Source: Ancylobacter novellus
GTDB taxonomy: Bacteria > Pseudomonadota > Alphaproteobacteria > Rhizobiales > Xanthobacteraceae
Assembly (NCBI GenBank): GCA_003241485.1
Contig: QFQD01000004.1
Coordinates: 55,089-119,088 of the forward strand
DNA: 64,000 nucleotides
Reading direction: 5' to 3'
A program made the position numbers and the translations under genes. Shown in pieces: positions 43,905 to 53,036 of this stretch (position 1 is the first letter of the stretch; each line of letters begins with the position of its first letter). The notes beneath the pieces are model-generated. The model was not told the DNA's origin and made no database searches. It saw only the letters and a list, made by a program, of their open reading frames with translations.

Positions 43905-46433
43905 ATGGCTCATCTCATCTTCGCATCCGATTGCGCGACCGCAGGGGCGCGCCGCCGTCCGGCTTCTCGCCGCGGCGATCGTGCCAGAGGCTTCGGCCAG
44001 CTCTTTCTCCTTGCCGCTCTCGTTTTCTTCGTTGCGCTGCTTGCGCTGGCGCCCTCTTTCGCATCGGCGCAGGCCGGGGGCCCCGTCTCGCCCGAGCAGC
44101 AGGTGGTGCAGGACAAGCTCGAAGGGCAGCGGGCGGTTGTCGATGGAGTGGAGGCGGCGCTTGGCCGTGAGGGGCTCAGCTCTGCCGATCTCGACAGTCT
44201 GCGCGCAAGGCTTGATCCGGCACGCTCCGAACTGACCGGCGCCAGCGCGGTGCTGGACCCGCTGGTTGCCGACCTGAACAAGCGCGTGCAGGAAATCGGT
44301 CCGAAGCCTGCGGCTGACGCGCCGCCGGAAGACGCCTCCATCACCCAGGAGCGCGAGGCCCTGACCGCGCGTCTCGCCTCGGTCGATGCGGTGTCCAAGC
44401 AGGTGAAGCTGTTGAAGGTGCGCGCCGACCAGATGGCGGACCGCATCACCAGCCGCCGCCGGGCGCTGTTCACCGATACGCTGCTGGCGCGCTCCTTCAG
44501 CGTGCTGGATCCCAATCTGTGGATCTCCGCCGTCACCTCGATCCCGATCGAGCTGCGCGGTATCCGCTATCTCCTCGGTGACTGGCAGGCCTATGCCGAC
44601 GCCCGCATGTCGCGCATCGGCCAGGTCGTCGTCGGGCTGGGCGCTCTCGCCATCATCGCGCTCGTCGTGTTCCTGCAGAACATGTTCCGCCGGCCCCTGC
44701 ATCGGACCGATCTCGATGCCAGCGCCGAGCCGCTCTCGCGGCTCAAGGCCAGCGGCCTTTCGGCGCTGGTGGCACTGCTCGGCATGGCGGCGGCGCCGGT
44801 GGCGACGCTGGCGGTGCTGGCGCTGCTGAACGCCTTCGACCTTGTGCCGGCGCGCGTGGAGGAAATCTCCCAGGGGCTGGTGCTCGCCGTGTGCATCCTG
44901 GCGATCGGTCGCGGCCTGCTGCAGGGCGCGCTGGCGCCCGGCGAGCCGCGCCGGCGTGTGGTCCCGGTCTCCGACGAGATGGCGAGCCTGATCTATCGCA
45001 ATGCGGCGCTCGGCCTTTGGATCCTTTCGGCGACGGCGCTTCTCAACACTATACACAAGGCACTGGTCGTGCCGGTGCCGCTCACCGTGGCCACCGCCGC
45101 GACAATGGCGCTGGCGCTGGTGCTGGTCGCCGGCCGCACCATGCGCGCGCTCAGCGAGCTTTCCGACGGCGACGACACCGAGGGCAAGACGGACGCGGAC
45201 GGCGCTTCCACGGGCCCTTCGCCGACGACGCTGCAATGGATCCGATTTCCGTTCTGGGTGCTGAACGCGACCATCGTCGCGGCGCTGGTTGCCGGCTATG
45301 TCAGCGTTGCCACCTTCCTTGCCTCGCGCTCACTCGTCGCGGTGGTCATGGCGGGCGCGCTCTATCTCATCATCGCGCTGATCAATGCTGTCTTCATCGA
45401 CGGCATCGCGTCCGGCCCGCGCGCGCGCCATGTCGCCAAGACGCTGGGCGTACGCCCCGCCAGCCTGGAACTGCTGGCGCTGCTTGTTGCGGGCGTGTTC
45501 AAGGCGCTGGCGACGCTGGTCGTGCTGGTTATGGTGATGGGCACGTTCGGCACCTCGACCGCCGACATACGCGACCTCGTCAGCCGCATCACCTTCGGCT
45601 TCACCATCGGCACCTCCACCATCACCATCGGCGATGTGCTGAGCGCAGTGATGTTCATGGTGATCGGCATCGTCATCGCCCGCGCGATCCAGCGCTGGTT
45701 CGCCGTGGCGATCCTGCCCAAGACGTCGTTCGACCAGGGCCTGCAGAACTCGATCTCCACCATCATCGGCTATGTCGGCTCCATCGCCGTCGTCGCCATG
45801 GCGATGGGCCAGCTTGGACTGAACCTCGAAAACATCGCCCTGGTCGCCGGTGCCCTCTCGGTCGGTATCGGTTTCGGTCTGCAGTCCATCGTGTCGAACT
45901 TCGTATCAGGCCTCATCCTGCTGGCGGAGCGGCCGATCCGCGTGGGCGACACCATCAATGTGAAGGGCGAGGAAGGCTATGTCCGCCGCATCAGCGTGCG
46001 CGCTACCGAGATCGAGACCTTCGATCGCGCGGCTGTGCTGATTCCGAATTCCGACCTCATCACCGGCATGGTGAAGAACTTCACCCACGCCAACACCACC
46101 GGTCGCGTCATCGTGGCGGTGAATGTCGCCTATGATGCCGATGCCGACCAGGTGCGCGACATTCTGATCGGCTGCGCGTGCGACCACCCGCAGGTGCTGC
46201 GCTCGCCGCCGCCGCGCGTGTTCCTGATGGCGTTCGGCGACAGCTACCTGAAATTCGAGCTGCGCTGCGTGGTCGCCAATGTCGACTATGCGCTCACGGT
46301 GAAGAGCGACCTGCATTTCGCGGTTCTCGACCGCATGAAGGCGGCGAAGATCGGCATCCCCTACACGCCCTGGGCGGTTTATCGTGGCGGGCGCATCGGC
46401 CCGGACGAGCCGACCGGGGACGATGGCGGCTGA
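43905..46433 (+). CDS. Large MscS-family mechanosensitive channel with DUF3772 region
   Basis: 842 residues from the ATG at 43905. A signal-like hydrophobic stretch, then a periplasmic helical domain of DUF3772 type (about 60-190), then roughly ten membrane segments, and a C-terminal MscS module. The pore helix VGIGFGLQSIVSNFVSGLILLAE... leads into the beta domain motif RVGDTINVKGEEGYVRRISVRATEIET. It would release solutes on hypo-osmotic shock. An upstream TTG at 43845 is in frame but not favoured. Confidence 0.9.
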   Translation: MAHLIFASDCATAGARRRPASRRGDRARGFGQLFLLAALVFFVALLALAPSFASAQAGGPVSPEQQVVQDKLEGQRAVVDGVEAALGREGLSSADLDSLRARLDPARSELTGASAVLDPLVADLNKRVQEIGPKPAADAPPEDASITQEREALTARLASVDAVSKQVKLLKVRADQMADRITSRRRALFTDTLLARSFSVLDPNLWISAVTSIPIELRGIRYLLGDWQAYADARMSRIGQVVVGLGALAIIALVVFLQNMFRRPLHRTDLDASAEPLSRLKASGLSALVALLGMAAAPVATLAVLALLNAFDLVPARVEEISQGLVLAVCILAIGRGLLQGALAPGEPRRRVVPVSDEMASLIYRNAALGLWILSATALLNTIHKALVVPVPLTVATAATMALALVLVAGRTMRALSELSDGDDTEGKTDADGASTGPSPTTLQWIRFPFWVLNATIVAALVAGYVSVATFLASRSLVAVVMAGALYLIIALINAVFIDGIASGPRARHVAKTLGVRPASLELLALLVAGVFKALATLVVLVMVMGTFGTSTADIRDLVSRITFGFTIGTSTITIGDVLSAVMFMVIGIVIARAIQRWFAVAILPKTSFDQGLQNSISTIIGYVGSIAVVAMAMGQLGLNLENIALVAGALSVGIGFGLQSIVSNFVSGLILLAERPIRVGDTINVKGEEGYVRRISVRATEIETFDRAAVLIPNSDLITGMVKNFTHANTTGRVIVAVNVAYDADADQVRDILIGCACDHPQVLRSPPPRVFLMAFGDSYLKFELRCVVANVDYALTVKSDLHFAVLDRMKAAKIGIPYTPWAVYRGGRIGPDEPTGDDGG

Positions 46434-46483
46434 ACCTGCCCGCCTTTTCCGCATAAACCCGTCTTCGAACCCAGAGATACCGG

Positions 46484-47113
46484 ATGCCCGCCTTCTCGCC
46501 GATGCGCTTCGCTGCTGCCCTGCTTCTGCCGCTGCTGATCGCGGGCTGCGCCGCCGCGCCGACCACCGTTCCGGTCAACGACACCTTCTATGCCAACATC
46601 GCCAAGGGCGGCACGCTGGACCCGCAGGCGGCAGCCTCGCTGCTGAGCGACTATCGTCAGGCGCGCGGCCTGCCTGCGGTGACGATCGACCCGACGCTGA
46701 TGGCGGTGGCCGACAAGCAGGCCAAGTCCATGGCCGCGGCCGACCAGCTCTCGCACGACATTGGCGGGCGCTCGCTTCTGGTGCGGCTGAAGGCGGCCGG
46801 CTTCTCGGGGCTGAAGGCGGCGGAGAATGTCGGCGCCGGCTACCACACGCTGGCGGAGGCGTTTTCCGGCTGGCGCGATTCCCCCTCGCACAACAAGAAC
46901 ATGCTGATGCCCGGTGTGACCCGGCTCGGCATCGCGGCGGTGCGCGCGCCGCGCTCCAAGTACAGCGTGTACTGGGCGATGGTTCTCGGGGTGCCGGACC
47001 CGAAGGTGGAAGCCGCGCAGGGCACCACGCCCGCCGCGGCGCCGGCCCCGACGGGCGCGCCCGCGCCGGGCAGCACGCAGCTGCTGTTCAACGGCGTGCA
47101 GATGCCGCAGTAG
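46484..47113 (+). CDS. CAP/SCP-domain lipoprotein
   Basis: 209 residues. Lipobox LIAGC, with Cys22 as the lipidation site. The CAP domain spans about 45-165: His in DQLSHDIGG and Glu in AENVGAGY line the cavity, and SGWRDSPSHNKNMLMP is the usual HNxNLL-type segment. An Ala/Pro tail ends LLFNGVQMPQ. CAP proteins may bind lipids or act on murein; the role here is unknown. It converges with the CobW-type gene; a small hairpin (47116-47130) lies between. Confidence 0.88.
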   Translation: MPAFSPMRFAAALLLPLLIAGCAAAPTTVPVNDTFYANIAKGGTLDPQAAASLLSDYRQARGLPAVTIDPTLMAVADKQAKSMAAADQLSHDIGGRSLLVRLKAAGFSGLKAAENVGAGYHTLAEAFSGWRDSPSHNKNMLMPGVTRLGIAAVRAPRSKYSVYWAMVLGVPDPKVEAAQGTTPAAAPAPTGAPAPGSTQLLFNGVQMPQ

Positions 47114-47122
47114 CGGCCGCTT

Positions 47123-48265
47123 TCAGCGGCGCAGCGTGGCCGGCGCCAAGGGGTTGTCGGTCATCGCGATGCGATCGGGCTGGTCCGGCGCCGGCAGCCC
47201 CATGAAGGCCTCGAACAGCCGGCGGATCACCGCCGGCTCCACATCGCGAACGATCATGACAAGTCGGGTGCGGCGGTCGTCATCCGGCCAGGCGGGCAGC
47301 TGGCTCGGCGGATGCAGCACATGCTGCACGCCATGCAGCACCAGCGGGCGCTCGGGATCTTCCGCCAGCTTCACGATGCCCTTGAGGCGAAGCAGCTTGG
47401 CGCCATGCGTGCCGCGCACTAGTTCCAGGAACATGTCGATCGCCGCCGCTGATACCGGCGGATCGTGTGCCAGCGTGAAGGCGCGGATGCGGTCGTCATG
47501 GCGGTTGGGATCATGGGCGTGGCCACGCGAGGCCGCTTCCGCCGCCGCTACCGCTTCGTCTGCGAGCCAGCGCGACACGTCCGGGATCTTCGCAGCGGGG
47601 TCGTAAAGGCCAGCGTCGAGCAAGGCGGCCGGCGTCGCCTCGCCGCGTGCGGCATCGAGCACCGGCGCGCCGGGCGCCAGCGCCTTGAGCCGAGACAGCA
47701 GTGCCTTGTACGCGGCCTCGCGCTCGGGCGTGTCGACGAGATCGGTCTTGGTCAGCACGATGCGGTCGGAGATGGCGACCTGCCGCACCGATTCAGGATG
47801 CTCGTCGAGCGTCGAATGGCCGTTCACCGCATCGACCACCGTGACCACGCCGTCGAGCCGGAAGCGCATCACCAGATAGGGATGCATCATCAGCACATGC
47901 AGGATCGGCGCGGGATCGGCGAGGCCGGTGGTCTCGATCACGATGCGGCGGAAGGGCGGGATGACGCCATTGTCCATGCGCCGCAGCAGGTGCTCCAGCC
48001 CCTCGACGAGATCGCCGCGTACCGTGCAGCACAGGCAGCCGGAGGCGAGCAGCACGGTCGCGTCGTCGAAATGCTGGACCAGCAGGTGGTCGAGACCGAT
48101 CTCGCCGAACTCGTTGATGAGCACCGCAGTGTCGGCAAGGCCGGGGTCCTGTAGCAGGCGGTTCAGCAGTGTGGTCTTGCCAGCACCGAGAAAGCCGGTG
48201 AGCAGGGTGACCGGAATAGGGTCCGGCTGGCGAGGACGGTCCTCGCTGGAATGGTCCTCGCTCAT
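47123..48265 (-). CDS. CobW/ZNG1-type G3E GTPase (metallochaperone)
   Basis: 380 residues. P-loop GFLGAGKTTLL (24-34), metal-binding CLCC (77-80) in SGCLCCTVRGDL, ETTGLADPAP, and TKTDLVD for guanine recognition. A CobW C-terminal domain (about 255-350) follows a His-rich linker (HAHDPNRHDD). Members deliver zinc or cobalt to client enzymes. No cobalamin or Zur-type gene is adjacent, so the client is unknown. The D,D-carboxypeptidase gene lies upstream on the same strand. Confidence 0.9.
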   Translation of the reverse strand: MSEDHSSEDRPRQPDPIPVTLLTGFLGAGKTTLLNRLLQDPGLADTAVLINEFGEIGLDHLLVQHFDDATVLLASGCLCCTVRGDLVEGLEHLLRRMDNGVIPPFRRIVIETTGLADPAPILHVLMMHPYLVMRFRLDGVVTVVDAVNGHSTLDEHPESVRQVAISDRIVLTKTDLVDTPEREAAYKALLSRLKALAPGAPVLDAARGEATPAALLDAGLYDPAAKIPDVSRWLADEAVAAAEAASRGHAHDPNRHDDRIRAFTLAHDPPVSAAAIDMFLELVRGTHGAKLLRLKGIVKLAEDPERPLVLHGVQHVLHPPSQLPAWPDDDRRTRLVMIVRDVEPAVIRRLFEAFMGLPAPDQPDRIAMTDNPLAPATLRR

Positions 48266-48332
48266 GATTCAGCTGTCCCGGCGGACCAAGGCCCGCGCAT
48301 CGCGAGAAGAAGAAAGCCCGACCGTGCCCGGC

Positions 48333-49718
48333 TCATTGCGGCGGAGGCGGCGGAGGTACGGTGGGATAAGTGGGAGCCGGCGCCGGCTTTGGCAATGGCT
48401 TGGCCGTGACCGACGAGGCGCTGGCGGATGGCTTTGCCGCGGGCTTGGCCGCCGGCTTGGCGGCGGGTTTCGCGGCCGGCTTGGCCGGGGGCGAGGCGGC
48501 TGCGGCATCGGGCGGGGCCGTGCCGGCGGGGTCGATGATGGCCGTCTTCGGGCCGCCCTTCTTCGGCTTGTCCTTGCCGGCCGCCTGCTTCTTCGGGGCG
48601 GGTGGCGGCGGATAGGCGGCGGCGAGCGCCTCGGCGCTCGGGAACGGGCCGACCCACACCTCGACCGGCGGCATGGATGGCGGCAGCTTCTGCAGCAGGC
48701 TGGCGCCGGTGACGTTGTCGCCGAGCGAGCCCATGCCGGCGGCGACGAAGCTGGAGGCGGTGGACGGGGTGTCGTCGTCCTCGGACGCGGTGTTCTTGCG
48801 CTTGCCGCCGCAGACCTCGGCCCGCATGTCGGTCGGCGGGCCGCCCTCATTGCGCAGGGAATCGAGGGTCGGGGCGACGGCGCCGAAGATCTTCCACGAA
48901 TGCTGGAAGCCCTTCTCCAGCAGCAGCGCGGCCTGTTCGGTGCGGGCGCGGCCCGAACTCGTACCCAGCACCACGGCGAGCACATGCTTGTCGCCACGCT
49001 TGGCGCTGGCCACAAGATTGAAGCCGGAGGCGCAGATGAAGCCGGTCTTCATGCCGTCTGCACCGGGATAGCTGTCGATCAGCTTGTTGTAGTTGCGGAT
49101 GACGGCATTGCCGAGCTTGATCGCGGGAATGCGGAACATATCCGAGCGCTCGGGAAATTCGGTAAGCAGCGCGCGGGCGAGAATGGCGAGGTCGCGGGCC
49201 GTGGTGATCTGGCCGGGCGAGGGCAGGCCGTTCGGATTGTCGTAATGCGTGCCGTCCATGCCGAGTTCACGCGCGGAGGCGTTCATCTCGGCGATGAAGG
49301 CGGGATAGGAGCCGCCGACGCCTTCGGCCAGCACGACGGCCATGTCGTTGGCCGACTTCACCAGCATCATCTTCAGCGCATTGTCGACGGTGACCTGCGT
49401 GCCGACCTTGAAGCCCATCTTGGAGGGCGCCTGCGCCGCCGCCGTCTCGGTGACGGAGACCAGGGTTTCGGGAGTGACGCGGCCGTCGCGGATCGCCTTG
49501 AAGGTCACATAGGCGGTCATCAGCTTGGTGACGGAGGCAGGGTACCACGGCTTGGTGGCATCTTCCGCCAGCAGGACCTTGCCGCTGTCGACCTCGATCA
49601 CCAGCGCCGGTGTCGCCTGCGCGCGAGGGGCCGCCGCCAGCGCGATCGGCGCCGCGACGAGCGCGGCGAGGCCGAGGCGGGCCAGCGCGCGGTTCAATGA
49701 GGCGGAGGCACGGACCAT
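48333..49718 (-). CDS. D-alanyl-D-alanine carboxypeptidase (penicillin-binding protein)
   Basis: 461 residues from the ATG at 49718. Signal peptide 1-36 (RAQA-TP). Class S11 motifs: Ser62-x-x-Lys65 (ASVTK), Ser122-Ala-Asn124 and Lys224-Thr-Gly226. It trims the fifth D-Ala of stem peptides. The C-terminal part has a short VWVGPFPSAEALAAAY segment reminiscent of a SPOR strand, then a low-complexity tail with PAAK repeats. A longer start at a GTG (49748) is possible. Confidence 0.9.
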   Translation of the reverse strand: MVRASASLNRALARLGLAALVAAPIALAAAPRAQATPALVIEVDSGKVLLAEDATKPWYPASVTKLMTAYVTFKAIRDGRVTPETLVSVTETAAAQAPSKMGFKVGTQVTVDNALKMMLVKSANDMAVVLAEGVGGSYPAFIAEMNASARELGMDGTHYDNPNGLPSPGQITTARDLAILARALLTEFPERSDMFRIPAIKLGNAVIRNYNKLIDSYPGADGMKTGFICASGFNLVASAKRGDKHVLAVVLGTSSGRARTEQAALLLEKGFQHSWKIFGAVAPTLDSLRNEGGPPTDMRAEVCGGKRKNTASEDDDTPSTASSFVAAGMGSLGDNVTGASLLQKLPPSMPPVEVWVGPFPSAEALAAAYPPPPAPKKQAAGKDKPKKGGPKTAIIDPAGTAPPDAAAASPPAKPAAKPAAKPAAKPAAKPSASASSVTAKPLPKPAPAPTYPTVPPPPPPQ

Positions 49719-50016
49719 GCCGGTGCGGGAGAGAGAGAAGCGCGTCACGCGTGGGTTCCGTTTCGAGCTTGCGTTCAGCCGCAAAGGCCCCGGGGACCTT
49801 ACGTGCGGGATCCTGCATACCCGTTTTGTGGCGGCGGATCAAAAGCGGGAGGCCCGCCAATACCCGGCCGGGGATCATTTCGGCGCGAGTGGACACGCCG
49901 GTCTGTGCGGCGCAGCATAGCCCTGCCGGCCGCGTGTTCAAAGTCTTTGACGCCCTTTGCCGGCATGTGAGCACCGACATCGGCCATTCATGAAACGCGG
50001 ATTAGACTCAGGGTTA

Positions 50017-50481
50017 ATGAGTGATTCGATTCGCCGCCTCCATGCTGCCGTGGTCGCGACGCGCCGGGGACGAAACCCCTCGCCGCGCACCGCCAAACTA
50101 TTTGCCAAGGGGCGGCACTTCATCGCCAAGAAAGTGGCGGAGGAGGCGGTGGAGGTCGCGCTCGACGCGGTAGGCGGCGATGCCGCCGGCGCGGTGCGCG
50201 AAAGCGCGGACCTGCTCTACAATCTGGTCGTGCTGTGGGTCGAGATGGGCATCGACCCCGAGGATATCTGGGCCGAGATGCACCGGCGCGAGAACCTGAT
50301 GGGCATGGCCGAGAAGCTGCCGAAACCGCGCGCCAAGGCAAGTGGCCTCGGCATGGGTGTGCGGTTGTCGGACGACCTTTTCGCCACCGATCTGCCCGCC
50401 GATCTCCTCGGCGCGGTGCGCCGCGAGACCACTGAGCCGGGGACGGAAGCGAGCGCCAGCCCCGCGGCGCGGACGCGCTAG
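50017..50481 (+). CDS. HisE-like phosphoribosyl-ATP pyrophosphohydrolase family protein
   Basis: 154 residues. The all-alpha MazG/HisE core is clear: GRHFIAKKVAEEAVEVALDAVGGD, ESADLLYNLVVLWVEMG, with the EExxE and ExxD metal motifs. HisE is normally about 100-110 residues and lies in the his operon. This copy is solitary and has a ~45-residue C-terminal extension (SGLGMGVRLSDDLFATDLPADLLG). It may be the histidine enzyme or a paralogue with another nucleotide substrate. Start at 50017; an ATG at 49990 is in frame. Confidence 0.75.
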   Translation: MSDSIRRLHAAVVATRRGRNPSPRTAKLFAKGRHFIAKKVAEEAVEVALDAVGGDAAGAVRESADLLYNLVVLWVEMGIDPEDIWAEMHRRENLMGMAEKLPKPRAKASGLGMGVRLSDDLFATDLPADLLGAVRRETTEPGTEASASPAARTR

Positions 50482-50595
50482 CGCGATTTCCAGGGCGCCG
50501 GCTGTTCCCGCCGGTCGGGAAATGCTCTAACGGCCTCATCCGACCGTAATCGCCGTTCACACCTGCCGCCCGCACCCGACCATCCGGACATCACC

Positions 50596-51177
50596 ATGCT
50601 GCGCCGCCTCTATCAGTGGGTCATCGATCTTTCCGAACGCCCCTCCGCGCCTTGGGCGCTGGCGGCGGTCTCCTTCGCGGAGAGTTCGTTCTTCCCGGTG
50701 CCGCCGGATGTGATGCTGGTGCCGATGTGCCTCGCGCGGCCGAAGCTCGCCTGGTTCTACGCCGCGCTGTGCACGCTCGCCTCGGTCATTGGCGGCCTGC
50801 TCGGCTATGCCATCGGCGCGCTGCTGTATGAATCGGTCGGGATGTTCCTGATCCAGCTCTATGGCTATGGCGCCAAGGTCGACGCCTTCACCGAGGCCTA
50901 CCAGCACTACGGTGCCTGGATCATCCTGATCAAGGGACTGACGCCGATCCCCTACAAGGTTGTGACCATCACCTCGGGCTTCGCCCATTACAGCCTGTTC
51001 TGGTTCGTCGTGCTCTCGGTGATCACCCGCGGCCTGCGCTTCTTCATGGTGGCGGGCCTGCTCTACTGGATCGGTCCCTCGGCGCGCACCTTCATCGAGA
51101 AGCGGCTCGGCCTTGTCACCGCGATCTTCGCCGTGGTGCTGGTCGGTGGCCTCGTCGCGGCGGTGTACCTGTTCTGA
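50596..51177 (+). CDS. YqaA/DedA-related membrane protein
   Basis: 193 residues, about five hydrophobic segments. FAESSFFPVPPDVMLVPM is the re-entrant Glu/Pro motif of the SNARE-associated/DedA superfamily, and KGLTPIPYKVVTITSGFA is the conserved R/K-TPIPxK motif of the YqaA branch. Such proteins have been linked to lipid scrambling and proton-motive homeostasis. Monocistronic and convergent with cysW, 18 bases apart. Confidence 0.87.
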   Translation: MLRRLYQWVIDLSERPSAPWALAAVSFAESSFFPVPPDVMLVPMCLARPKLAWFYAALCTLASVIGGLLGYAIGALLYESVGMFLIQLYGYGAKVDAFTEAYQHYGAWIILIKGLTPIPYKVVTITSGFAHYSLFWFVVLSVITRGLRFFMVAGLLYWIGPSARTFIEKRLGLVTAIFAVVLVGGLVAAVYLF

Positions 51178-51195
51178 CGCGCTTGCGGTTGCGGT

Positions 51196-52044
51196 TCAGT
51201 GCCGTCCGCTGCGGGCGTTGAGGCGCGCCTCCAGCGCGGTCTTGGCCAGCAGGGTGACGATGGCGAGCAGGGCGAGCAGCGAGGCGACCGCGAAGGACGC
51301 CTGGAACTGGTACTCGTTGTAGAGGATCTCGACCTGCAGCGGGATCGTGTTGGTCTCCCCGCGTATATGGCCTGAGACCACGGAAACGGCGCCGAATTCA
51401 CCCATGGCGCGCGCGTTACAGAGCAGGATGCCGTAGAGCAGCGCCCATTTGATGTTGGGCAGGGTGACGCGGGAGAACACCCGCCAGCCACCGGCGCCGA
51501 GCGTGACCGCCGCTTCCTCCTCGGTCGTGCCCTGCTCCTGCATCAGCGGAATGAGTTCGCGCGCCACGAAGGGGAAGGTGACGAAGATCGTTGCCAGCGC
51601 GATGCCCGGCCAGGCGAAGATGATCTTGACGCCGTGGTCGGACAGCCAAGGCCCGAAATAGCCCTGCGCGCCGAACAGCAGCACGAAGACAAGGCCGGCG
51701 ACCACGGGCGAGACCGAGAAGGGCAGGTCGATCAGGCTGATCAGGAAGCTCTTGCCGCGGAAGGAGAACTTGGTGATCGCCCATGCCATGACGAGGCCCA
51801 TCACCGTGTTGGCGGCAACGGCGATGGCGGTGACGAGAAGCGTCAGTTCGACCGCGGCAAGCGCGTCCGGCTCCACCAGCGCCAGCGAATAGGCCTCCCA
51901 GCCCTTGCTGAAGGCCTGCGCGAAAACGTTGACCAGCGGCAGCAGGATGAACAGCCCGATGAACAGGGTGGCAAGGGCGATGACCGTCCATTTGACCGCC
52001 ACCGGTTCGGCGCGCGCGCCGTCAGGACTGTGGGGCAAGCTCAT
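51196..52044 (-). CDS. cysW: Sulfate/thiosulfate ABC permease CysW
   Basis: 282 residues, six membrane segments. The cytoplasmic EAA loop EEEAAVTLGAGGWRVFSRVTLP contacts the ATPase. GEFGAVSVVSGHIRGETNTIPLQVEILYNEYQFQ is the CysW signature. The ATG at 52044 overlaps the cysT stop (ATGA). The gene ends the operon: the expected cysA ATPase does not follow and the next gene is convergent. Confidence 0.94.
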   Translation of the reverse strand: MSLPHSPDGARAEPVAVKWTVIALATLFIGLFILLPLVNVFAQAFSKGWEAYSLALVEPDALAAVELTLLVTAIAVAANTVMGLVMAWAITKFSFRGKSFLISLIDLPFSVSPVVAGLVFVLLFGAQGYFGPWLSDHGVKIIFAWPGIALATIFVTFPFVARELIPLMQEQGTTEEEAAVTLGAGGWRVFSRVTLPNIKWALLYGILLCNARAMGEFGAVSVVSGHIRGETNTIPLQVEILYNEYQFQASFAVASLLALLAIVTLLAKTALEARLNARSGRH

Positions 52045-52919
52045 CCCGCTCTCCCGGTGCGGCTCTCCGACCAGCGCTGCAGGCCGTTGATGATGAAAAG
52101 CAGGACGAAGGAGGCGACCAGCATGGTGGCGGCGATGGTGGTGGCGTCCGCGTAGCGGAACTCCTCCAGCCGGATGACGATCAGCAGCGGGGCGATCTCC
52201 GACACGTTCGGCAGGTTGCCGGCGATGAAGATCACCGAACCATATTCGCCGACCGCGCGGGCGAAGGCGAGGGCGAAGCCGGTGAGGAAGGCCGGCAGCA
52301 CGGCGGGCAGCACGACGCGGCGGATGGTGGTCCAACGCCCGGCGCCGAGCGTGGCGGCGGCTTCTTCCAGCTCGTGGTCGAGATCTTCCAGCACCGGCTG
52401 GACGGTGCGCACCACGAAGGGCAGACCGATGAAGATGAGCGCGACGAGAATGCCGAGCGGGGTGAACGACACCTTGATGCCGAGCGGCGCCAGCCAGGAG
52501 CCGATCCAGCCATTCTCGGCATAGAGCGTGGTGAGGGCGATGCCCGCCACCGCCGTCGGCAGCGCGAAGGGAATGTCGATCAGCGCGTCGAGGATGCGAC
52601 GGCCGGGGAAATCATAGCGCACCAGCGCCCACACGATGACGGCGCCGAAGAACAGGTTGATGGCTGCTGCGACCAGCGACAGGCCGAAGGAGATCTTCAG
52701 CGCGTTCAGCGTGCGGGTGGCGGTGAGGATGTTGAAGATGCGCTCGGGCGTCAGCTCGGCGGTCTTGAAGAACAGCGCGGTCAGCGGCAGCAGCACGATG
52801 AGCGAGAGCCAGAGCAGGGTCAGGCCGAGCGTCAGGCCGAAGCCGGGAATGACGGATTGCGGCCGGCGGGCGGCATCGCGCGGTCCGGTTCCCACCAATG
52901 TCGTTCGGTCCAGCGTCAT
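52041..52919 (-). CDS. cysT: Sulfate/thiosulfate ABC permease CysT
   Basis: 292 residues from the ATG at 52919, with a TTG at 52928 as a less likely start. Six membrane segments. EAA loop EEAAATLGAGRWTTIRRVVLP; GEYGSVIFIAGNLP and EEFRYADATTIA are CysT marks. Downstream of sbp with a hairpin between; coupled to cysW by a 4-base overlap. Confidence 0.94.
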   Translation of the reverse strand: MTLDRTTLVGTGPRDAARRPQSVIPGFGLTLGLTLLWLSLIVLLPLTALFFKTAELTPERIFNILTATRTLNALKISFGLSLVAAAINLFFGAVIVWALVRYDFPGRRILDALIDIPFALPTAVAGIALTTLYAENGWIGSWLAPLGIKVSFTPLGILVALIFIGLPFVVRTVQPVLEDLDHELEEAAATLGAGRWTTIRRVVLPAVLPAFLTGFALAFARAVGEYGSVIFIAGNLPNVSEIAPLLIVIRLEEFRYADATTIAATMLVASFVLLFIINGLQRWSESRTGRAG

Positions 52920-52964
52920 GTCGCTCAAGTGCCCGGCCCCCGGAAGTTCTATCTTATGGCAAAG

Positions 52965-52989
52965 GCCGGGCCTGTGGGACAGGCCCGGC
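52965..52989 (-). terminator. Intercistronic hairpin between sbp and cysT
   Basis: GCCGGGCCTG (52965-52974) with CAGGCCCGGC (52980-52989), 10-bp perfect stem, 5-base loop, followed on the minus strand by CTTTGCC. Such hairpins often protect the abundant binding-protein mRNA and damp permease expression. Confidence 0.6.
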
Positions 52990-53036
52990 GCCAGGATCGG
53001 CTAGCCGATCAGGTGCAGTGATGGGTGGAGGGGCGT

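Noticed and set aside
48420..48500. Short tandem repeats as a CRISPR array
   Set aside because: They are in-frame PAAK codons in the carboxypeptidase tail, with no spacers.
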